Assembly: GCF_014202225.1 (NCBI RefSeq)
Contig: NZ_JACHGE010000004.1
Location: 290,619-354,618, forward strand
DNA from: Algibacter amylolyticus
GTDB taxonomy: Bacteria; Bacteroidota; Bacteroidia; Flavobacteriales; Flavobacteriaceae
Length of the DNA stretch: 64,000 nt
Reading direction: 5' to 3'
Numbering within the stretch: position 1 is the first letter of the stretch; every line of letters begins with the position of its first letter. The translations under genes were made by a program, and so were the position numbers. Under the pieces are notes generated by a model. The model was not told the DNA's origin. It was given only the letters and a program-made list of their open reading frames with translations, and did no database searches. Below are positions 8,506-17,979 of the stretch, piece after piece.

Positions 8506-8885
8506 TTTTAACATAAAAATTGACTACAAGAAATATTAACCTCAGCTTTTATCACAATTGTTTAAAGCTCTCTTTTAATAACACCAACTGCTCAATCTCA
8601 TGATGTTATGAATAAAAAATTTTATTAAACTATTTAAAAAACAAAGTGAAAATGGTGTTTTATATGAATTTAGAAATGTATTTAATTAACTGAAAATTTT
8701 ATAGCATAATTAGAGCTAAAGACCATAAGACATCTGTTTTTTTTGTTAACTTGAAAAATTTTATACCGCATATGCATCATTTGTTTTAGTATTTGCGATG
8801 AAAAGATTATTACCAAAGCTATCTTTTAATTAATATAGCACTAAATTCATTGTCAAATAAACAACTGTTGTTAAAACCATAAATT

Positions 8886-10754
8886 ATTAATACTCTCAAT
8901 AAAATACTCCTTGCTTTATTAACATGTTTCTCACTTCAAGCCAATGCCCAATTAGGTTTTTGCGGAGGGAATTCTGGCGAACCCATTTTTACTGAGGATT
9001 TTGGATCGGGAACCACTAACACAACGCTACCACCAGGAACTACGTCCTATACCTTTGCAAGCACACAACCTAACGATGGTTTCTATACAGTTTCTAACAG
9101 AACAAATTGGTTTGGATGGCACGATATACCAGATCACACACCCGGAGATACCGACGGCCGTAGTTTAATAATTAACGCAGATTTTACCACAGGCGAATTT
9201 TATAGAAGGGCTATAAGTGGTCTCTGCGAGAATACATCTTACGAATTTTCTTCTTGGATAATTAACCTTCTACCTAACAATCATCCTTCTTGTGGCGCTG
9301 GAATTCCTATAAATGTTAAATTCGAAATTTGGGACAATACCGACACTAATTTACTAGCCTCGGGAGATACTGGAAATATAAATAGTACCTCTAGTCCTAA
9401 TTGGCAACAGTACGCTTTAGTATTTAAAACATTGCCTAAACAAACATCTGTAATTTTAAAAATGCTAAATAATGGTGTTGGAGGTTGCGGTAACGATTTA
9501 GCATTAGATGATATTGTATTTAAATCCTGCGGAGATAATATTACGGTTACCGATACTCAGAACAAATCCGAAGTTTATCATTGTGCTGGAAGCCCTTCAT
9601 CTTCAAAAACGTTAACTGCAAATCCAGATTTCACCATTTTTTCAAGCCATTTTTACCAATGGCAAGAAAGTACAGACAATATAACATGGACGGATATGAT
9701 TGGAGAAAACAATCCAACTTTTACAACACCACCGTTAAATACCACTATTTTTTACAGAGTAAAAGTTGCAGAAGATGCTATTAACATATCGAATTCCTTT
9801 TGCAATGCGTTGTCTGATACTTTTGAGTTTAAGGTTGTCGAAATTCCTAGTGCTCCAACAAGCCATGGAGATCTTTCGTTATGCGAAGGTTCTACAACAC
9901 CTATTTCTGCTTCAACACCTTCTGGAACGACAGTAAACTGGTATGATGCCGCCACTGGAGGCAATTTACTATTACCAAATAGTTCAAGCTATTCACCTCA
10001 AACATCTGGAACGTATTATGCCGAAGCAGAAACCATAAATGGTGGTTGTGTTTCAGCATCTAGAACGCCTATTGTTATTAATTTCCTTGAAACCCCTTTA
10101 GTGGAAGACGAATTCTTGTCCTTTTGCGAAAACACCACCATTACATTGCAGGCAAACTCCAACATACCAACGTCTACCTATTTATGGAGTAATGGCGACA
10201 CCACAGAAGAAATAACTGTTTCTAGCCCTGGAATTTACACCGTTGCTGTATCCAATTTTAATTGTACAGTAACAAAAACTATTAATGTCACTCAAATTGA
10301 GAATCCTGTTATACATTCAATTACATCAGATGGTAGAGATATTGTTGTTACAACCAGCAATGAAGGTGATTTTTTATACTCACTTAACGGCAATATATAC
10401 CAACCCAATAATACATTTATAAATATTGAAGGTGGCCAATATACCATTTATGTTAAACAACGTTTTTGCGATACCATAATAACCAAACCACACTTACATT
10501 TTTATATTCCTAAATTTTTTACGCCAAATAACGATGGTGTAAATGATGAATTTGATTTAAAGGGAATCGAGTTTTATTCTTCATCGCATGTTTCAATTTT
10601 TAACCGCTATGGAAAACTTGTAAAAAGTGCAAGTAACACCAAATTTTCTTGGAATGGTAGCGCTAATAATATAAATATGCCTTCAGATGATTATTGGTAC
10701 ATTATTATTATTGACAATCAAAAATTCTCAGGACACTTCACTTTAAAAAGATAA
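8886..10754 (+). CDS. T9SS type B (CHU_C) surface protein with non-canonical start
   Basis: The frame is open from 8883 to the TAA at 10752-10754. Translated from ATT at 8886 it gives a textbook signal peptide (NTLNKILLALLTCFSLQANA, then Q) and a 622-residue protein. There is no ATG, GTG or TTG between the stop at 8880 and the signal peptide, so start prediction would fall back to an internal TTG at 9432 and lose the export signal. Domains: a jelly-roll-like, possibly glycan-binding region (about 25-220), Ig-like repeats (about 225-480, including WYDAATGGNLLLPNSSSY), and a C-terminal T9SS type B sorting domain (FFTPNNDGVNDEF ... GHFTLKR). The start may be a genuine rare ATT or an ATG lost by point mutation, in which case the gene is silent. 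Confidence 0.65.
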   Translation: MNTLNKILLALLTCFSLQANAQLGFCGGNSGEPIFTEDFGSGTTNTTLPPGTTSYTFASTQPNDGFYTVSNRTNWFGWHDIPDHTPGDTDGRSLIINADFTTGEFYRRAISGLCENTSYEFSSWIINLLPNNHPSCGAGIPINVKFEIWDNTDTNLLASGDTGNINSTSSPNWQQYALVFKTLPKQTSVILKMLNNGVGGCGNDLALDDIVFKSCGDNITVTDTQNKSEVYHCAGSPSSSKTLTANPDFTIFSSHFYQWQESTDNITWTDMIGENNPTFTTPPLNTTIFYRVKVAEDAINISNSFCNALSDTFEFKVVEIPSAPTSHGDLSLCEGSTTPISASTPSGTTVNWYDAATGGNLLLPNSSSYSPQTSGTYYAEAETINGGCVSASRTPIVINFLETPLVEDEFLSFCENTTITLQANSNIPTSTYLWSNGDTTEEITVSSPGIYTVAVSNFNCTVTKTINVTQIENPVIHSITSDGRDIVVTTSNEGDFLYSLNGNIYQPNNTFINIEGGQYTIYVKQRFCDTIITKPHLHFYIPKFFTPNNDGVNDEFDLKGIEFYSSSHVSIFNRYGKLVKSASNTKFSWNGSANNINMPSDDYWYIIIIDNQKFSGHFTLKR

Positions 10755-10940
10755 TTAAGCCAACTTAATAATAAATTAAATTAAGCACTGCTCAAATAGC
10801 CCTATCATACTGCAAAATGCAACAATTGTTTTAAGATTAGTTGATTTTGTTTTACTCTTCTAGACGGCTTAAAACTACTTTTATTCAAAATAATTTTATA
10901 ACCAACTTGACTTAAAAACGAGTTGAAAAATTAATTAATT

Positions 10941-12077
10941 ATGACCAATACATTATATAAACTAATTTTTACATTAATGGCATTTGCCTTGTTTTTTAAC
11001 TGTAATAATGCACCAAAAAAAACAGATTCAAAGCCGCCAATTTCTCTTAAAGAATCGTTTAAAAACGATTTTTATATAGGTACTGCGCTTAGTCGTTCTC
11101 AAATCAATCAAAGCAACTCCAAAACAACAGCACTTCTTGAAAAAGAATTTAATGCCATAACACCAGAAAACGATATGAAGTGGGAACAAATTCACCCACA
11201 AAAAGACACGTTCTTTTTTGATGTAGCCGATAAATATGTTGCCTTAGGAGAAAAACACAATATGCATATTATAGGCCACACCCTAGTTTGGCACAGCCAA
11301 TTAGCTCCTTGGATGCAAGAGGTAAAAGACAGTCTTACCATGGCACAATACATTGAAACGCATATAAATACAATTGTAAAAAGATATAAAGGTAAAATAC
11401 ATACTTGGGATGTAGTAAACGAAGCTTTAAATGAAGATGGTAGTTTTAGAACATCTAATTTTTACGAGGTTATGGGCGAGGATTTTATAGCTCTTGCTTT
11501 TAAATTGGCCGCTAAAGCCGATCCTGACGCTAAGTTAGTTTACAATGATTACAACCTTTGGAAACCAGAAAAAAGAGCTGGTGTAGTAAAACTTGTTAAA
11601 AACTTGCAAGCACAAGGTATTAAAATTGATGGTGTTGGTATGCAAGCCCATTGGAGTTTAGAAGGTCCAACTCTAGAGGATATAGAAAACAGTATTTTGG
11701 CATATGCAGCATTAGGAGTTAAGGTAAGTTTTACCGAGCTAGATGTTACGGTATTGCCAAACCCATGGGATTTAGATGGTGCTGCAGTCGAGCAAAGTTA
11801 TGCTCAATTTGAAGGCGACCCTAAAATGAATCCTTACCCTGTTGCACTTACAGATGCGGCACAAATGCAATTAGCTAAGCGTTATGAGGATATTTTTAAA
11901 CTATTCTTAAAACACAAAGATAAAATTGAAAGAGTCACTTTTTGGGGTGTTAATGATGGACAAACCTGGTTAAATAATTGGCCTATAAACGGAAGAACGA
12001 ATCACCCCTTATTATTTGATAGAAATTTTGAACCTAAAAAAGCTTACCACACTGTATTAGCTTTAAAAAACAAATAA
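10941..12077 (+). CDS. GH10 endo-beta-1,4-xylanase, lipoprotein
   Basis: 378 residues, lipobox LFFNC (Cys21). The GH10 TIM barrel fills the rest. The acid/base is Glu161 in WDVVNEAL and the nucleophile is Glu266 in FTELDV; HTLVWHSQ (113-120) and the NDY motif near 202-204 are also in place. It cleaves internal xylan bonds. It opens a three-gene plus-strand operon: 2 bp to the GPH symporter and then GH43. That suggests it trims xylo-oligosaccharides in the periplasm for inner-membrane uptake rather than attacking polymer. It is the first of three GH10 enzymes in this window, and the three differ clearly in sequence. Confidence 0.93.
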   Translation: MTNTLYKLIFTLMAFALFFNCNNAPKKTDSKPPISLKESFKNDFYIGTALSRSQINQSNSKTTALLEKEFNAITPENDMKWEQIHPQKDTFFFDVADKYVALGEKHNMHIIGHTLVWHSQLAPWMQEVKDSLTMAQYIETHINTIVKRYKGKIHTWDVVNEALNEDGSFRTSNFYEVMGEDFIALAFKLAAKADPDAKLVYNDYNLWKPEKRAGVVKLVKNLQAQGIKIDGVGMQAHWSLEGPTLEDIENSILAYAALGVKVSFTELDVTVLPNPWDLDGAAVEQSYAQFEGDPKMNPYPVALTDAAQMQLAKRYEDIFKLFLKHKDKIERVTFWGVNDGQTWLNNWPINGRTNHPLLFDRNFEPKKAYHTVLALKNK

Positions 12078-12079
12078 AT

Positions 12080-13516
12080 ATGAGTGCTAATACACAAATA
12101 CTATCAGTAAAAGAAAAGGTTGGATATGCTTTAGGCGATCTCGCTGCCAATTTAGTATTTCAAACCTTGGTTACCTACTTAGCTTTTTTCTATACTGATA
12201 TTTACGGTCTTGAGGCTAACCACGCATCGGCAATTATATTAACTGTAGGGCTGGTTGCTGCATTTGGATTTAATCCAATTATTGGCGCCATTGCAGATAG
12301 AACAAACTCCAAATGGGGAAAATTTAGACCATGGATTTTATGGACAGCCGTTCCGCTCGGTGTTGTTGCTTTATTAGCCTTTAGCACCCCAGATTTTAGT
12401 TACAAAGGAAAAGTTATTTACGCCGTTGTTACTTACACCTTATTACTTTTACTTTATGCGGCAAACAACTTGCCATACTCGGCTTTAAGTGGTGTAATAA
12501 CTGGCGATATGGGAGAGCGAAACAGCATATCTGCTTATCGCTTTGTAGCCGTAATGTTTGCACAATTTTTTGTACAAGTATTTATGCTACCCATTATCGA
12601 ATCTGCTGGAGGAGGCGATAAAGCCGTTGGAATTGAAATAGTCATGACTTGGCTTGCCATTATAGGTACCATCATGTTGCTAATCACCTTTGTTAGCACA
12701 CGAGAACGTATTGTCCCTAAGCCAGAACAAAAATCGAGTATTAAAGAGGATTTATCAGACTTATTTAAGAATAAACCTTGGGTAATAACCTTAACAGTTA
12801 CCACCTTAGTTTTTATCACACTAGCTATGAAAGGCGGTTCTTATGTTTACTATTTTAAAAACTATGTAGACGCCGATAGACTAACGCGTTTTATAAGTCC
12901 GCTATTAGATTTCCTATCTAGCATTGGCATAAATTTCTTTGGAGAAGATCCCGTATCTGCAGGATTTGGATTATTTAACGCTGGTGGTATTATTTTCATG
13001 ATGTTTGGTATTGGTTTATCTAAAAAATTAGCCGATAAATACGGAAAAAGAGATGTTTTTATGACCTTTTTATTTATTTCAACCTTGTTTATTATCTTCT
13101 TTTATTTCTTCTCATCAACATCTGTAGAACTCATGTTTGCATCGCAAATTTTACATGGATTTTTCTATGGTATCACCATCCCATTACTTTGGGCTATGAT
13201 TGCCGATGTAGCAGATTACTCCGAGTGGAAAACTAACCATAGAGCAACAGCCATTATTTTCTCTGCAATGATGGTAGGTTTAAAAGGAGGCTTAAGTATT
13301 GGGTCTGCACTTTTAGCTTCTATTTTAGCTAGTTATGGCTATGATGCCAACCTTACAGAACAAACAGCAGTTACTATTACAGGAACTAAATTACTTGTAA
13401 GTATATATCCAGCAATTCCATTTTTAATAGCCGTAGGCTTGCTTTTTTTCTATGAAATTAATAAAAAAATGGAAGTGCAAATTGAAGCTGAATTAAAAGA
13501 ACGAAGACAGAATTAA
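12080..13516 (+). CDS. GPH-family sugar:cation symporter for xylo-oligosaccharides
   Basis: 478 residues with about 12 hydrophobic segments. The N-terminal signature of glycoside-pentoside-hexuronide symporters is present (KEKVGYALGDLAANLVFQTL, then TDIYGL), together with the loop DRTNSKWGKFRPWILW and NLPYSALSGVITGD. A large cytoplasmic insert lies near 215-235. It moves a glycoside across the inner membrane with a cation. Its position, 2 bp after a GH10 gene and 20 bp before a signal-less GH43 gene, makes xylobiose or xylotriose the likely cargo. This corresponds functionally to XynP-type transporters; the exact substrate is inference. Confidence 0.9.
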   Translation: MSANTQILSVKEKVGYALGDLAANLVFQTLVTYLAFFYTDIYGLEANHASAIILTVGLVAAFGFNPIIGAIADRTNSKWGKFRPWILWTAVPLGVVALLAFSTPDFSYKGKVIYAVVTYTLLLLLYAANNLPYSALSGVITGDMGERNSISAYRFVAVMFAQFFVQVFMLPIIESAGGGDKAVGIEIVMTWLAIIGTIMLLITFVSTRERIVPKPEQKSSIKEDLSDLFKNKPWVITLTVTTLVFITLAMKGGSYVYYFKNYVDADRLTRFISPLLDFLSSIGINFFGEDPVSAGFGLFNAGGIIFMMFGIGLSKKLADKYGKRDVFMTFLFISTLFIIFFYFFSSTSVELMFASQILHGFFYGITIPLLWAMIADVADYSEWKTNHRATAIIFSAMMVGLKGGLSIGSALLASILASYGYDANLTEQTAVTITGTKLLVSIYPAIPFLIAVGLLFFYEINKKMEVQIEAELKERRQN

Positions 13517-13536
13517 AACTAACAAAATATAACATT

Positions 13537-14574
13537 ATGCCTGAAGAAAGTATCGAAAATATAAATTTTAATGACCTAAATAAGCGCGCTATTTCTCAAC
13601 CCTTAGTAACTAACATTTACACAGCAGACCCGTCGGCACACGTGTTTAATGGAAAAATATACATTTACCCTTCTCATGATGTCGATGCAGGAGAAGCTTT
13701 TGATGATTTAGGAAGCCATTTCGCTATGGAAGACTATCATGTAATCTCTATGGATTCTATTGAAAGTGAAGCCGTCGATCACGGTGTGGCTTTACATGTT
13801 AATGATGTGCCTTGGGCTAAAGAACAAATGTGGGCACCCGATGCCAATGAAAAAGACGGCACGTATTATTTATTTTTTCCTGCAAAAGCACACGATGGTA
13901 TTTTTAGAATAGGAGTAGCTACAAGCAACTCTCCAACAGGACCTTTTAAAGCACAACCAGAAGCTATTAAAGGTAGTTTTTCTATCGATCCTGCTGTTTT
14001 TAAAAATGAAGACGGTAGCTATTACATGTATTTTGGTGGTCTTTGGGGTGGACAATTACAACGCTGGAGAACTGGTGAGTTTAATGCAGAACAAACTGAA
14101 AGTCCAACAGCATTTCTTCCTAAAGATAATGAACCAGCTTTACTACCTTATGTTGCTAAAATGACAGACGATTTGTTAGAATTTGCTGAAAAACCAAAAC
14201 CTATTGAAATCTTAGATGACAATGGAAATTTATTATTAGCTGGAGATAACGAACGACGTTTTTTCGAGGCCGCTTGGTTACATAAATACAACGGTAAATA
14301 TTATTTTTCATATTCTACTGGCGATACGCATTTTATTTGCTACGCTATTGGCGATAGCCCTTATGGACCATTTACTTATGGCGGACGCATATTGAATCCA
14401 GTAGTAGGTTGGACTTCACACCACTCTATTTGCGAAGTAGATAATAAATGGTACTTGTTTTATCACGATTCGAGTTTATCTAAAGGTGTTACACACCTAC
14501 GTTCAGTTAAGGTGGCAGAAATAAAATATAGAGCAGATGGCACAATAATAACCTTAAATCCTTACAAGGATTAA
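13537..14574 (+). CDS. GH43 beta-xylosidase, cytoplasmic
   Basis: 345 residues, no signal peptide. The five-bladed beta-propeller triad is visible: Asp31 (TADPSAHVF, general base), Asp151 (SIDPAVF, pKa modulator) and Glu244 (RFFEAAWLHK, general acid). With the preceding symporter it forms an import-and-hydrolyse pair that turns xylo-oligosaccharides into xylose inside the cell. Beta-xylosidase is the best reading; alpha-L-arabinofuranosidase activity is common in this family and cannot be excluded. The gene ends 5 bp from the convergent minus-strand gene at 14580. Confidence 0.88.
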   Translation: MPEESIENINFNDLNKRAISQPLVTNIYTADPSAHVFNGKIYIYPSHDVDAGEAFDDLGSHFAMEDYHVISMDSIESEAVDHGVALHVNDVPWAKEQMWAPDANEKDGTYYLFFPAKAHDGIFRIGVATSNSPTGPFKAQPEAIKGSFSIDPAVFKNEDGSYYMYFGGLWGGQLQRWRTGEFNAEQTESPTAFLPKDNEPALLPYVAKMTDDLLEFAEKPKPIEILDDNGNLLLAGDNERRFFEAAWLHKYNGKYYFSYSTGDTHFICYAIGDSPYGPFTYGGRILNPVVGWTSHHSICEVDNKWYLFYHDSSLSKGVTHLRSVKVAEIKYRADGTIITLNPYKD

Positions 14575-14579
14575 AAGAC

Positions 14580-16013
14580 CTATTCGTTGGGGGAAACAGT
14601 TACAATGATACGTTTATATCGAGTTAGCGCAGGACTACCTTTATCGGTTACTTTTAGTATAACATGTAATGTTTCCTTTTTATCAACTTTTGGCGCAGTC
14701 GTGTGGGCATGATAGACATTTTCTGGAATAAACCCGACCTCTTTTTTATAAGAACTTGCTTCTGGGTAATGAAACCATAAAAAACTTAAATTATCACCAT
14801 CAGGATCATGAGATTGTCGCGCATCTAAAGAAATACTTTCACCCGATTTTACATGTAATTCTGATGGATGACTCAACACTGGAATAGGTGGATGATTTGC
14901 TTCTTCGTATGATTGTGTACACCAATCCATACGTGCAGCAAAATCATTCTGAAAATCATTTCTCCAGCGCCAGAGCGTAGCCTTATTATCATTAAACGAC
15001 AAGCTGTCTTTTTTAAACACTCTACCAAATTCCTTAAAAACATAAGGCTTGTAATTATCAGTAGCATCCGTCCAAATAGGTCGTGTTTCTGGTGCTAATT
15101 CTAGAACAGACCCACCTTTTTTAGTTTTGCCAAAATCCGGCTTATACAATTCGTAGCGTCCGCCCCAAGCACCCCATTCTGGGTGTTCTGATACATTTAG
15201 ACCATTTGGTATTAATGATAAAAACGCAGGTGTATCGCCTTCTACTCCCCAAGCCGTATCTGGATAAACAGCACCTAAAGGCCCATGGTTTTGTTGAATA
15301 TGTTCTGTTATCCAAGTATTACTTATAGTGGTATTATCATTCCCTTTAATTACACTATTAATAGCTATCCATGTTGCCGACCCATAATCGTCACCTGGAC
15401 TTACGATATAAAATAAATCTGGAAAATTATTTCTAATCCAAATCCCAGAATCATCTTGATCTGAGATGGTATATACTCGTAATTTTTTAATTAAACGACT
15501 GGCTTCCTTTTTAGATTTTGTAGCCTCAATTTTAAATAAGGCCTGTGCTAAAGTATTAACACCACCCCAAACGGAAATCCATAATGGCCTGTCATCATCT
15601 TCTTCAAGTATTTTTATAATCCAATCGGAACCTTCGGAATCATTACCTTTTCCAACACCCTTCATACCATATACAGGTAACCCATCTTTTATAAGACTTT
15701 TTAGATGTGAAGCTTCAGGATAACCAGACTCATGTTTTAATAAGTTTGGTTGCACCTTGCCATAAGCATCTATAATTTTTTCTATGGATTGCGGGTTTAT
15801 TTGGGACTGCATCCAACAAGAAGTTGTAGCCACCATGCCCTTAATATCTATTTGGTTAGAATATAAAAATAAGCGCACAAAAGATTGTGTATCGTCCGGA
15901 TCTGCTTCAATATCCGATAAAATAACAACTCTGTTTTTATCGACCGTTTGTGCAAAACCAATGGTGCTAAATACCATTAAACCAATTACGATTAAAGATT
16001 GAAGTGTTTTCAT
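14580..16013 (-). CDS. Secreted nucleoside-hydrolase-like (DUF1593/Sde182-type) protein
   Basis: 477 residues, signal peptide ending GFAQ. The N-terminal two thirds match the DUF1593 family, which has an inosine-uridine nucleoside-hydrolase-like fold. The Asp-rich block VVILSDIEADPDDTQSFVRL (29-48) fits a calcium site as in nucleoside hydrolases. The C-terminal part (about 385-475) is an Ig-like domain (DARQSHDPDGDNLSFLWFHY). Some relatives are annotated as cellulose-binding proteins. It is the last gene of the minus-strand xylan operon, 9 bp after the acetylesterase gene. An N- or O-glycosidase acting on a side group of xylan is plausible but unproven. Confidence 0.75.
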   Translation of the reverse strand: MKTLQSLIVIGLMVFSTIGFAQTVDKNRVVILSDIEADPDDTQSFVRLFLYSNQIDIKGMVATTSCWMQSQINPQSIEKIIDAYGKVQPNLLKHESGYPEASHLKSLIKDGLPVYGMKGVGKGNDSEGSDWIIKILEEDDDRPLWISVWGGVNTLAQALFKIEATKSKKEASRLIKKLRVYTISDQDDSGIWIRNNFPDLFYIVSPGDDYGSATWIAINSVIKGNDNTTISNTWITEHIQQNHGPLGAVYPDTAWGVEGDTPAFLSLIPNGLNVSEHPEWGAWGGRYELYKPDFGKTKKGGSVLELAPETRPIWTDATDNYKPYVFKEFGRVFKKDSLSFNDNKATLWRWRNDFQNDFAARMDWCTQSYEEANHPPIPVLSHPSELHVKSGESISLDARQSHDPDGDNLSFLWFHYPEASSYKKEVGFIPENVYHAHTTAPKVDKKETLHVILKVTDKGSPALTRYKRIIVTVSPNE

Positions 16014-16022
16014 AACGATATA

Positions 16023-17951
16023 TTATTTTTTAAATTGAAACGGACTTACAGGCAAATCATCATTTGAAAATAAATTTGCTTTAGCAGGATTATCTGCCCA
16101 TGCGTAGCGTACTACTTTTGGATTTTTTATTTCTGAATGCCATACAACAACAGCATCGCCTTTAATTAAAGCTGAAGCTTTTACAAAATGAATACCATCA
16201 TTTGATATTTCGAAATAATGCAATGTGGTACCACCTTTAACCTTTAAACCAGAGTCGGCATATTTAAATTCTATTTCAACTTTATCCTTTTTAAACTTTG
16301 CTTTTTCAGGAACAGGACACAATGAAACTTTTGATTCGCCATAACTCAGTCTAAAAGCCTCTTGAGACAATCGCTTACCAACATCTTTTTTGTTTAAAGG
16401 ATGAATATCGTTCCATTCTCCAATGTCTGTTATAACTGCCATTCCTGTGTTGGGAACCGAGAGTGTACTAAGTTGTGCTTGCCTTAACAAAGCCCAATTA
16501 CTCTCCGTTGGCGCATCGGTTTCTTTTAAAAAATTCGCTAACTGCACATAAATAAATGGAAAGTCTCCAATTTGCCATTTATCTCGCCAATTCACAATAA
16601 GAGCTGGAAATGTGGACGCGTATGTATTAGGGTCATAAGTGTTCGATTCTCCTTGATACCATATAGCACCTCTAATTTTATAATTTAATAATGGTGCTAT
16701 CATTTTGTTATAAAGTCCGCCCGCCTTCCAACGAATAAAAGTTTGACTTTTTAACGGTTCCATTGTAGTTCCTAGTTTGTATTTCCAAGTCCCTTTAAGA
16801 TCGATTGTATCCTTTTTTACAGCTAAGAAATATGGCTTATCTAGAAAAAAACCGCCTCTACCCTGCTCATTTATAACTTTTATAGCTATGGTGTTTTTAC
16901 CTGGTTTTAAAATGCCCACAGGTAGTTTATACTTTCTGGGAGGGTATTGATAGCCCGTTGTACCAACAAAAGTTCCATTTACGTAAACATGGTCTTGATC
17001 TACAATTCTTCCTAACCACAAACTCGCTTCGCTTTCGGTCATTTCTTTAGAAACATTTACTGTTTTTCTAAACCATACCACACCGTTAACCTTACCTAAT
17101 TCTTCATCTGCCCAATAGCCCGGTATTTCCATATGCTCCCAACGTTCATCATTAGTACTTTCTAAATACCACTCAGAACCTATCTTTCCGCCTTTATCCT
17201 TTTCTTGAAGTTCATTATACCAGTTTTGTTGTCTGTTTTTATCACTTTTAGCAATTTTAGCAACATAGGCGCTATCTTTAAATTGTTGCAGCTCCGCATT
17301 AGCCCCAGTAAATTTTTTAAGAGCATCCTCACTCATCCAAGATTCAACAGGCGAGCCACCTAAGGCCGCGTTTATTAATCCAATAGGTACTTTATACTTA
17401 GCATACAATTCTTTTGCAAAGAAATAAGCGACGCCAGAAAACTCCGCTATATTTTGCGTGTTCGCCTCTTTCCATGTTCCAGAATCTAAATCGCTATGCT
17501 CGGTGTTAAAATCGTATTGATCGGGCACTAAAAATTGTCTAATATTGGGATTATTAGCTTCGGCAAGTTCTTTTGGATACTTATCCTTTAAACGCTGCAT
17601 AGGAAGTTCCATATTAGACTGCCCAGAGCATAACCATACATCGCCAAACATTATATTATTAAGGGTAATTTTATTGGTTCCTGTAAATACCATTTGATAT
17701 GGTCCACCAAATTTTTGAGCCGGTAAAAGTAGTTGCCAATTGCCTTTAGCATCAGTTATAGGGTTATATTCCTTGTTATCAAAACTTAAAACAACAGTTT
17801 CATGAGGTGCTGCCCAACCCCAAATTTTAAGTTCGGTATCTCGTTGTAAAATAGCGCCATCACTAATAAGTTTTGGTAGTTTAATTTGCCCAAAACAGGT
17901 TGAAATGCCTAAGACAAAAATTAAAATAAGAACAGTTTTATTATAGCTCAT
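16023..17951 (-). CDS. Sialate-type O-acetylesterase (SASA), probable acetylxylan esterase
   Basis: 642 residues, signal peptide ending CFGQ. An SGNH-hydrolase domain carries the serine in WLCSGQSNMELPM (Ser112), with a late DIH motif (in DIGEWNDIHPLN) giving the Asp-His pair. A galactose-binding-like jelly roll is inserted in the middle (about 270-385, with NVSKEMTESEASLWLGR and IAIKVINEQGRGGF). Such proteins remove O-acetyl groups from sialic acid or from plant glycans. Its place between GH67 and the DUF1593 gene in a xylan operon favours acetylated xylan as substrate. Length and insertion are usual for Bacteroidota members. Confidence 0.85.
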   Translation of the reverse strand: MSYNKTVLILIFVLGISTCFGQIKLPKLISDGAILQRDTELKIWGWAAPHETVVLSFDNKEYNPITDAKGNWQLLLPAQKFGGPYQMVFTGTNKITLNNIMFGDVWLCSGQSNMELPMQRLKDKYPKELAEANNPNIRQFLVPDQYDFNTEHSDLDSGTWKEANTQNIAEFSGVAYFFAKELYAKYKVPIGLINAALGGSPVESWMSEDALKKFTGANAELQQFKDSAYVAKIAKSDKNRQQNWYNELQEKDKGGKIGSEWYLESTNDERWEHMEIPGYWADEELGKVNGVVWFRKTVNVSKEMTESEASLWLGRIVDQDHVYVNGTFVGTTGYQYPPRKYKLPVGILKPGKNTIAIKVINEQGRGGFFLDKPYFLAVKKDTIDLKGTWKYKLGTTMEPLKSQTFIRWKAGGLYNKMIAPLLNYKIRGAIWYQGESNTYDPNTYASTFPALIVNWRDKWQIGDFPFIYVQLANFLKETDAPTESNWALLRQAQLSTLSVPNTGMAVITDIGEWNDIHPLNKKDVGKRLSQEAFRLSYGESKVSLCPVPEKAKFKKDKVEIEFKYADSGLKVKGGTTLHYFEISNDGIHFVKASALIKGDAVVVWHSEIKNPKVVRYAWADNPAKANLFSNDDLPVSPFQFKK

Positions 17952-17979
17952 GGTTCTACTTTTTTAATGCTTTTATAAA

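Larger units (their letters stand above)
8384..8885. other. Divergent intergenic region
   Basis: These 502 bases separate two divergent genes. The left end holds promoter/operator site 3 (8442-8505). The rest is very A+T-rich with no coding frame of note. No convincing promoter was found for the gene starting near 8886, and no ATG, GTG or TTG lies in its frame between the upstream stop (TAA at 8880) and the signal peptide. Confidence 0.6.

Noticed and set aside
9432..10754. Shorter T9SS protein starting at TTG 9432
   Set aside because: This start cuts through the jelly-roll domain and removes the obvious signal peptide, while the frame is open and coherent back to 8883.
14913..15098. Antisense open frames of 60-100 codons inside large genes (this and many similar ones, e.g. 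34647-34943, 44378-44731, 58565-58861)
   Set aside because: They lie wholly within well-supported genes on the other strand, lack recognisable domains and appear to be by-products of codon usage.
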